DNA of 64,000 nucleotides. Origin: Nipponacmea schrenckii. Lineage: Eukaryota; Mollusca; Gastropoda; Lottiidae. The DNA lies in NCBI GenBank assembly GCA_030562195.1, contig CM060199.1:32694338-32758337 (forward strand), in the 5' to 3' direction. The position numbers and the translations under genes are program-made. This document shows positions 56,801 through 64,000 of the stretch, piece after piece. Each line of letters begins with the position of its first letter. Within the stretch, counting starts at the first letter, position 1. The notes under the pieces are model-generated. The model searched no databases and was not told the origin of the DNA. It saw only the letters and a program-made list of their open reading frames with translations.

Positions 56801-57296
56801 GTGGTGTTGCAACAATATTTTCATTAAATTGGGATAACACTTTCTGGTATAGCACAGATTCTAGTGCTGAAAATTGGCTGAGACCCGAACGAGTGGCCGA
56901 GTGGTCTAGACGGTTGACATGTATTGCTGGCAATTAGGTGCCTGACTCTTAGATCGCTGGTTCGAAACCCCTTCGGGTCTCAGCCAATTTTCAGCACTAG
57001 AATCTGTGCTATACCAAGAAAGTTTTATCCCAATAACGAAAATATTGTAATCTTAAGATTCATTTTAAATATAAATGTAAATTCATTTGTCATTATTGTC
57101 ATGAAATTTTGAAAAGGCTTTTTAACTGTAGATCTATTAGGTTCAAATTAAAATAAGCAAAAAGTTTTATCAGATGTTGAATGTGATATTTCAGGCTCTT
57201 ATAAACAGATACATCAGAGTCGTTTAAAGCGTCAACAATTCAATAATCGACCTTCACAACTTGATATATCAGATGCAACTCCAGTTCATATCAGAA
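47889..57296 (+). CDS. TOGARAM1: TOG array regulator of axonemal microtubules 1, 5' part
   Basis: Exons 47889-49874, 56584-56725 and 57195-57296 join in frame (743 complete codons plus one base). The gene continues beyond the window. The open frame extends 15 nt upstream to a GTG, but the true start is the ATG at 47889 (MASKVQV). The first exon is unusually long (662 codons). It encodes two TOG-type HEAT arrays, residues of about 35-255 and 310-525, with the conserved block QARLARRQLPRLNADG at about 545. Exons 2-3 encode a basic, Ser/Pro-rich linker. TOGARAM1 (crescerin) binds tubulin and promotes axonemal microtubule growth in cilia. TOG3 and TOG4 are not in the window. Intron 1 (6.7 kb) holds several MITEs and intron 2 a tRNA-like hairpin. 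Confidence 0.95.
50916..51574. mobile_element. 659-bp TTAA-ended MITE, TOGARAM1 intron 1
   Basis: The left end TTAAAGGGATTTTAG and the right end ATTTTGAATCCCTTTAA are inverted. Similarity continues inward for about 80 bp, with GATCAGGGACACTTTTGAC on the left mirrored by TTAAAAGTGTCCCTGATAC on the right. There is no ORF. Confidence 0.7.
52842..53764. mobile_element. 923-bp TA-flanked MITE containing a nested element
   Basis: Bounded by CTGTAAGGCTAGAAATT and AATTTGTAGCCTTACAG-type ends (right end with a short insertion) and flanked by TA on each side, as for Tc1/mariner-like target duplications. Next to the ends are near-matching inner blocks with AATGCG and GCGATC motifs. There is no transposase. 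It hosts the element at 52973-53464. Confidence 0.7.
52973..53464. mobile_element. 492-bp TTAA-flanked MITE nested in the 923-bp element
   Basis: Perfect 24-bp inverted ends start with TTAAAGGGATAATAGGCG at 52973 and finish with CGCCTATTATCCCTTTAA at 53464. It lies wholly within the TA-flanked element, so it inserted later. Non-coding. Confidence 0.85.
54705..54933. mobile_element. 229-bp MITE, TOGARAM1 intron 1
   Basis: The left end AGGTCAAATCTCATGTTAG is matched by the right end CTAACACGAGATTTGACCT as an inverted repeat with one mismatch. The right side repeats AACACTAACACG in tandem. Non-coding. Confidence 0.75.
56812..57048. mobile_element. Hairpin element with a tRNA-like core, TOGARAM1 intron 2
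   Basis: Arms of about 78 bp (56812-56889 and 56972-57048) are nearly perfect inverted repeats, sharing ACAATATTTTC, GGTATAGCACAGATTCTAG and TGAAAATTGGCTGAGACCCG. The loop contains a Leu/Ser-tRNA-like A box (GTGGCCGAGTGGTCTAGA, from about 56893) and a B-box-like GGTTCGAAACC (from 56959). GACCCGA/TCGGGTC could form a 7-bp acceptor-like stem that is itself the inner end of the arms. The T stem is badly paired and the D-side spacing is off, so it is unlikely to be a functional tRNA gene. Confidence 0.75.
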
Positions 57297-58384
57297 GTGA
57301 GTTTCTTTTCTTTTCCACTTTTTAATAATCAGAATATATACATGTATGTATTTTTGGACATTCTGGTCCTGGGATATATTGAAATGATACTCTAAATTTA
57401 GGATTTTTGCTGTCCATGAACACTTTATGTCTTGGCACTTGACAATTACATGGCTAGATTATTCATTACCTCAGTAACAATCAAATACATCAAATTCCAT
57501 TCATGACATTGCTGGTCTAAATCAATATGTTTTTACTGTTATGATGTTCTTGTTACATTTACTGTTCTTACAAAAGATTGTGTGATGCTTGATAATGATG
57601 AAAGGTTTTGAATGAAGTACTATTTTAGTACATTTAAAATAATGTTATCCCTATATATTCTGATCATAATATGAGAAATAGACAGCAATCTTTAGAATAA
57701 TGAGATGAAAAGTTACAATGATGGCCAAGAATGTATGTACATACAGTGAAAACTGCCGATGTGACCACCTATATTAAGCAATCACCTTCAAAATCCCCTT
57801 CAATTTTTTAAATATAGTTTATGACTGATAAATGTCCACCTTCATTACACAACTACTGCAAAGGTATTATCACTCCCAAGAAATCAACATGAATCAATTT
57901 ATGACCATGACAGCTCTTTTTGTCCCTTCTATATCAAATACTTCACATATAGGTGAGATAAAAGGAGATTGTACTTTATCAGCAATTTGCTTATCATCAC
58001 TAGATTTATTCAATACAAAACTGACACAATATTCTTCTAAGAGATTGCCTTCTCTTTGAGTCTTGAGTTAATTTTGGAATATTCCCTGGAGTATGAAAAT
58101 TGATTAATGCAAGTGTTTAAAGGGAAATAACTGTAACATATCTTCAATTGACAAGTCTGGTCTAAGTAGTAGTAGTAAAAGAATTGAGTGAGTTGTACTT
58201 GAGATAAACATAACATTATCTTAGCTTTGTCATATATAATTATTTATATCTATGGCTATGGCAATATCTTTACTGTTTTGAAAACCAAACAATCTTCAGT
58301 GACACAAGCAAAAAATTAAATAAGGATCCACAGAATTTATTGACTGTTTCAAACCAAATTTTTGTTGAAAAACAATTATACTGT

Positions 58385-59115
58385 GATCTGGTATTGGGTC
58401 TGCGAGATAACCGAGTCCGAGTCCAGCCTTTGGATCCGGCTCTGACTCATGTCCAGTTCTATCATGAGAGGAAATATGGGTGCCTACAGCTAAAATGAAT
58501 ATTCAGGGATGAAAAGCAAGAAGGAAATCACCACCATTATCTTCCATAAATTAAAAAGCTTTTGAATTTGCCTTTGTAATTTTGGCTTGACGATAATGAC
58601 GGATAGACGGCTGTTCATGAAGTGGCTGTCCAAAGGCTTTATATCTTTTATACCTTGGTGGTTGAGACAATTCTCTGATCAACTTGAAAATTAGGATGTT
58701 TGGTTTTTATTTGTTTTTTTAAAAAAAAATAGTATTCTTGGTGGGTGAGACATATTCACAGAGCTTGCATTTGTCCGTAGTTGTGCCTAGAATAGGCGAA
58801 AATATCGTTCGGTTCACCGTGAGTGTGACTTGCCACAAGGCAAGCCAGACGAATATTTATGGAACACAATTAGCGTGAACACAATATGCACGTGTTAGTG
58901 ACTTGAGTAAACCACTTGCAGCATTGGCTAGCCAACAATGAATAATAATACATAAAAGAAGTGAAAAACAATTTATGAAAAAATACCGCAAGCACAAGGA
59001 AATTTTAATTTGGACCTGGGTCCAGGCTCGATTCCATGGCAGAGTCTGAGTTCGACGAAAATGACCGGATATCCGGGTCTTGGATTCTGGGTCCGAACTC
59101 GATTGCAAACCCTAT
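58385..59115. repeat. GC-richer repeat-like patch in TOGARAM1 intron
   Basis: The two edges are rich in GGGTC, GAGTCCGAGTCC, GACCTGGGTCCAGG and GGGTCCGAACTCG motifs, unlike the AT-rich flanks. It is probably a degenerate mobile element whose ends carry short G/C-rich repeats. The boundaries and class are uncertain, and only short peptides are open. Confidence 0.35.
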
Positions 59116-60169
59116 ATGTAATCAATCAAATTACATTATTTCCTCAAACATGAATAGGAGGCTTCAGGTTAAACTGCTTTGGAAATTATTCATTCTTCAA
59201 GATTATGTAAAGCTTTTTCATGGATGACATCAGTCTGGATAGCTTTTGAGTCGTAAATAAATGGGTGGGTAATAAATACAAATTACATGGTAGATATAAA
59301 TCATTCAATTGATGTCACTTTTACTCTTATGTTATCAGACATTTATGGATATATATGATTTAATATTTGACTTTTAATCAATTTATTTTGAGGTGTGATT
59401 ATTTTTTTTATGAGATATGGACTGTTATTGAAGTTGACTGATAAATTTGAAGATGCATCAATAAACATGTTCTAGCCATTAGTATGGTTGGTTTGAAGTA
59501 GAGAATAAAATCGTGACAGTGTATTGAAAGGAAAAATATTGTTGATTGTTTTATTATCAACTCCAATCTCAGAACAGAGATATTGATTGCTTCACCAATC
59601 AACTATTAGAGAATGCGATCAACTCTTCAAATCCAAATCAATTTATTTTTCAATATCTACCATAGAAACATTGGTCTTCAAGTACGCTTCAGTAATTATC
59701 ACGACAAAGGAACTAGATTGAAATGAAATTGTCTTTATACCTTAACATTGAGTCAACATACAGTTTCAGGCTTAAAATGATTTAGAGATTAGTGTATCTA
59801 TGCCTTATGCCTCTGTGACAATACATTGTCTGTCATTTCTTAGTAATTTACTCAACTTTACATTTATTGAATTTTGTACAAAATCCAAATCTGAAGATAA
59901 ATTATATCGAATGTAATATGAATTTCTAAGATAGTAACATTTAAATTCTTGAATATAAAAAAATTAGCAAGGATCAACAGTTATAAAAATTTGATTTTGA
60001 TACATGACCCAAAAAATTATGTGATTCTCTATTGGGCATATTTTGAGGCGATCCTCCATCAGAACAGATTTTATTCAATAGAAATAAACTCCTCGCCACC
60101 TTAAATGTAAAATGTTTACATAAAAAGAAAAAAAAAACTTTCTCCTTAAAGATATGAATTATGAGTTCA

Positions 60170-60400
60170 AAGAAGATCTGAAAAGTAAAACATATTCTTC
60201 AGAATTAAAACTTGTTCTTCAAAAGATTAAACTTATTACTATCATAAATCTTGTTATTCAAAAGAAGACTTGGTACATCAAAATAAAAACTTATTCTTTG
60301 AAAAAACACTTGTTAATCAAAAGGTAAATTTGCACTTTGGAAATAAACTTGTAATTCAAAAGATAAACTGGTTATTCAAAATGTAAAACTTAAAAAAAAT
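60170..60400. repeat. Degenerate ~30-bp AT-rich tandem repeat
   Basis: About seven diverged units on the pattern AAACTTGTTATTCAAAAGAT occur in TOGARAM1 intronic DNA. Confidence 0.7.
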
Positions 60401-63400
60401 TTTTTTTTACTTGTTCATAAGTAGGCATTGTATTTGAAAACAACTTTCCAATAGTAACGTGTACTTAAACCTTTTTTCAAAACTAAAAGTTAAAATAATT
60501 GAGTTTGTATGTCAAAAGTAATTTTTAACAAAATTAAAATCTGTACTTCCCATAAAAAAAATTGAACTCTGACAATAAAACTTTTAATATGCAGCTGAAA
60601 TAGAAATGCCACGTAATATCTTAGTAATAACCGAGTTTCTAGTTATTTACAATTAATTATTTTTCAATGTTCAAAAAATTAATAACATGTTTTGCTAGAT
60701 AAAAATCTCCATAGTGTGCTTTATGAATTGTATTCTATTGTTTAGGGTATTTTTTCGTCATATTTCTTTTCAATCTGTTATTTACTTTCCATGTTAAAAC
60801 TACATTTAAGTTAATGTAATAAATCTAAGTCTTCTCTCATAGACTAAACAAATATATCATTTAATATAATAGAAAGGTAGTAGTTTATGTATTAAGTTAA
60901 ATTGGTATCGGACTCTAGGTAAAGAAGATTGTCAATATACATAACACTTTACTGATGTTCATCTATAAAAAAAAATTGTCTTCATTTATGATTTATAACA
61001 AAGCTTACCTACCACCTTACCTATTATTGATTGAGTTGATCACATGACCTAGTGTTTGAACACTGGGCAGATCAATATATTTTTGTATGGAAGAATTAGA
61101 CTTGGATATAGCTGTACCGGACGTTTATTTTTCTACTGTGTTCCATTCATTAGTTTGAAAATAAGTTATCAAAGTAACTAACTAATAAAGTGTTTATACT
61201 ATTTGATCCACTATCAGTGGTCACTAAGAGGGATGTGATATAGCAGATAATATTCATGGGATTAACTTGTTCCACGGATGTAGGTAGGTAGATTGTTAAA
61301 TATGGGTGGTTACGAGAAAAGGGTGCGAAATGTTACACCTGAGTCATATTGGTTTAATAATTAATCAAATATTAAACTTAACGTAACCCAGGTTATCTTT
61401 TATGGCGTAACTTTCATACCAAACGTGTCTAGAGTTCAGTGTATTATTTACGTGGGGTAAAGATAACTCAAGATAAGATATATGTGACTTAAGATCTGTC
61501 AAGGGGTACTTAAAATTATGTTGAATTATTCAAGTATATCAAGTTGATTAGGGTCTCGTTACTATAAACAATTCATTTGAAATTAGATCAGAAATATTGT
61601 ATAAACAAGAAATTGTATAGATTAAGCTATGAGCTAAACTTATATGATTATCATGCTTGTTCAATAAATTCTAAAATAAAGAGAATATTGATTGAAACTT
61701 AACAGACGAAATGTTTTGTTGATGTTTTGTTACTATCGTTTGTTCTTGTCTGATGGATTTTCTTGTATTAATCTTATTTATATTTTTCATTGTGTACTTC
61801 AAGAGATTTAAAAAGTCAACCCCACCCCTTAAAGAAACTACTCTGTTGTAACGGACAGATACTCCCAAATATTTTATTCAAAAGATTATTTAAAAGGAAG
61901 AGGGTACAGTTTCAGACCATCATATTAGCCATTGGTTCATTCTTACAATACTTGCTATCTTTTCTAAGAATCAGTTTTCCTATGAACCTTATATTATTCA
62001 TATGGAATTAATATATGTCAAGAACTTCATATTTTTCTGTAATTGATGGTACATGTATAAATTTCCAAGATGGATATTATAGTTGTCAAAAGAATATTTA
62101 TGTTCTAGAAACAAGCTTAGCGCTAGGATGTCTTATAAAAATATTCAAATTTAAGACAGTTTCCTATTTTATTCCTCAAAACAGTCTGAAAAAATGACAG
62201 AAATCTGGGACAGGTGTCCTTGGTTTAGAAAATTGATCATTTGATTCATATAAATCAAACGATTATGGAAACTAATGTTTTCAAAATATTTGAATTCTAT
62301 AGGAAAAAATGAAAAACTTTGTAATTAAACAAACTAAGCAATGCATCATGGTACATTTGTCTTTGTTTTCTATCCTATTCAAGCTGATTGGCACAGCTTC
62401 TTTTATGTTACGTATGAGCAAATTGATTTTTGAATGGCCTTTGCTCTTATTTTTTCTGTAAGCATTTTTCTAAAAAAAAAAGGTTGTCAAGCATGCCATT
62501 TCATAACATCTTTGGGTTATCTAGGATGGAGAGTAACTAAACCCAACTTAGGATAGGATCATTATGTTAGGATTAAACAGAATCTTTAATTTAGGATGTC
62601 TTTATACCTGTCCAAGGTTACCTAGGTTCAGTCCTAACAAAGATTATTGCAAGAAACTCAGCAAGATTTATAATTTGTACTCTAAAATTTAAAATTTGTC
62701 CTTCAGTAGTTTGTAGTAATATATTGTTATGATCATACATTTCTCTGTTCTGTATTAAGATATAAAGTTCTACTAGGTGTAGTCTATTAACCTGTATGAT
62801 AGAGGTACAATAAGTAATCTATATGTGTATAAGACTAGTATGTAATCCTTGTCCAAGATTAAATTGATCCTACCCTGTATTTGGTAGTCAATAATAAGAC
62901 TTAATACAACAGTCTACCTTATTCATTCATATCCTAAATAACATGGCTATCTTTACATCAACATAATATCACTGGCAATCTTATTTAATCTTCTTCAATC
63001 CTGTTATATTCCTTGATATTAATCAGTTGGAAACTGTTTTCATAATTTTATACATTATTTATGGTTGACCTTAGAATAATCTTAAATTCTTAACAGATTT
63101 GACTTGTTGGTTACTGGTACATTGAGTAAATAGTTAATGCAAAGATATTGCCAATAACTTAGTAAATAAGAATTTTTTGAAATTTGTTTGTTAAACTTAA
63201 AAATCAGATTGGCAATCATACTTGATATTTTCTTATTTACTACAAAAGTTTATCAGAACATAAATTTAAAGAGGGATGATTTCCAATATCTTTGATAATA
63301 ATATAACTCAACTCTACATATCAATTTCCGATATGAAGTGACTTATTGTTCTCATGCATGTAGCATAGAATTTCAAAAACTACATGTCCCAATGTGGGTG

Positions 63401-64000
63401 TTTGATATGAACCAACAATCATGGGCCATTAAGCTGATAATGTTTTACATTGGGACAATAAATACTTAATGTTTGTTTATTCAAGTGAAAATAGTGATAG
63501 GTGGAAAATTTGTGTGATTTGAAACAAACTTATGTATAAATGATAATAATTTGATCTCTCAGACAGGATTCACTCGTGTGGGGTATGGTTCATTAGCCAT
63601 TTCTTTCCTTTCTATTAATTAACATTAATAATTAAGTACATATTTCTGAGGACTCTTTATCTATAATGCAGAGCATAATTCTTTTGGGAGGCCAATGGTA
63701 GAGTATTTATTTTCCAGTTAAATTGAGGTCACAGTTGTAGTAAACAGTTGAATTGTGACTGATTTGCCCCCCCTATAATAACTTGAACATAATAACCAAA
63801 ACCATGTATTAATGAGCACTGGGAGAAATGATTTGGTCTTTTTTAGGAAAATCTTCTTACAGTTATCATGTATTACTGAATAGTTAGGATTTCATATTTA
63901 ATCTGGCCGAACATCTTAAGCACTTGTTTTCTCAAAACGAAGTAACTCTTAGATGACTCATATGGGTTTATATTTTGTCATCATTATCGTTCATCCCTTT

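Larger units (their letters stand above)
57297..64000 (+). other. TOGARAM1 downstream intron, no exon recognised
   Basis: I found no exon with TOG or linker character that fits the phase left by the exon ending at 57296 (phase 1). The stretch is AT-rich with repeat debris. The next TOGARAM1 exon is presumably beyond the window or too short to recognise. Confidence 0.5.

Noticed and set aside
56883..56979. tRNA-Leu/Ser gene
   Set aside because: A and B boxes are present, but the T stem has at least two mismatched pairs, the A box is displaced by extra bases after the acceptor stem, and no clean anticodon arm can be drawn.
57832..58059. 75-codon plus-strand ORF in the TOGARAM1 intron with a GTGAGA donor-like site inside
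   Set aside because: Composition and phase do not extend the TOGARAM1 protein convincingly, and there is no clear acceptor.

Overview
This is an AT-rich, intron-dense animal nuclear window. It carries five protein-coding genes recognisable as one-to-one orthologues of vertebrate genes, all split by GT-AG introns. Non-coding DNA is full of short transposon relics, tRNA-derived SINEs and a dispersed repeat containing a 'gggcaataactc' core. Such repeats, with this intron style and base composition, suggest a lophotrochozoan, most likely a mollusc; this is inference. There is no prokaryotic, viral or organellar block.

Layout. 1-8.4 kb: no confident gene, two unassigned ORFs and a GT microsatellite. 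8.5-15.6 kb: CLHC1 on the minus strand (8 coding exons plus a probable 5' UTR exon). 15.7-19.3 kb: repeat-rich spacer with a 1.35-kb element full of 'ttttaccgac' motifs. 19.4-21.9 kb: TCTE1/DRC5 on the minus strand (3 coding exons). 22.4-42.8 kb: RPAP1 on the plus strand (30 coding exons), divergent from DRC5; its 8.7-kb intron 13 holds a 1.6-kb inverted-repeat pseudogene, a SINE and tandem repeats. 43.0-47.3 kb: PSMC4 (26S proteasome ATPase Rpt3) on the minus strand (9 exons), tail-to-tail with RPAP1. 47.9-64 kb: TOGARAM1 on the plus strand, divergent from PSMC4. Its 2-kb first coding exon carries TOG1 and TOG2, two further exons lie near 56.6 and 57.2 kb, and the gene runs off the right edge.

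Functionally the window mixes housekeeping genes (RPAP1 for RNA polymerase II assembly and import, PSMC4 for the proteasome) with genes of axonemes or sperm (DRC5, TOGARAM1, and CLHC1 by its vertebrate testis bias). Two divergent pairs (DRC5/RPAP1 and PSMC4/TOGARAM1) may share bidirectional promoters.

I found no convincing new biological system. The most interesting structures are a hairpin element with a tRNA-like core, the inverted-repeat CXC-protein pseudogene inside RPAP1, several TTAA-flanked miniature transposons (one nested in another), a 95-bp tandem duplication that copies an RPAP1 splice donor, and a possible frame-breaking cassette exon in RPAP1. Exon boundaries were worked out by hand from reading frame and splice consensus; all exon lengths are phase-consistent.
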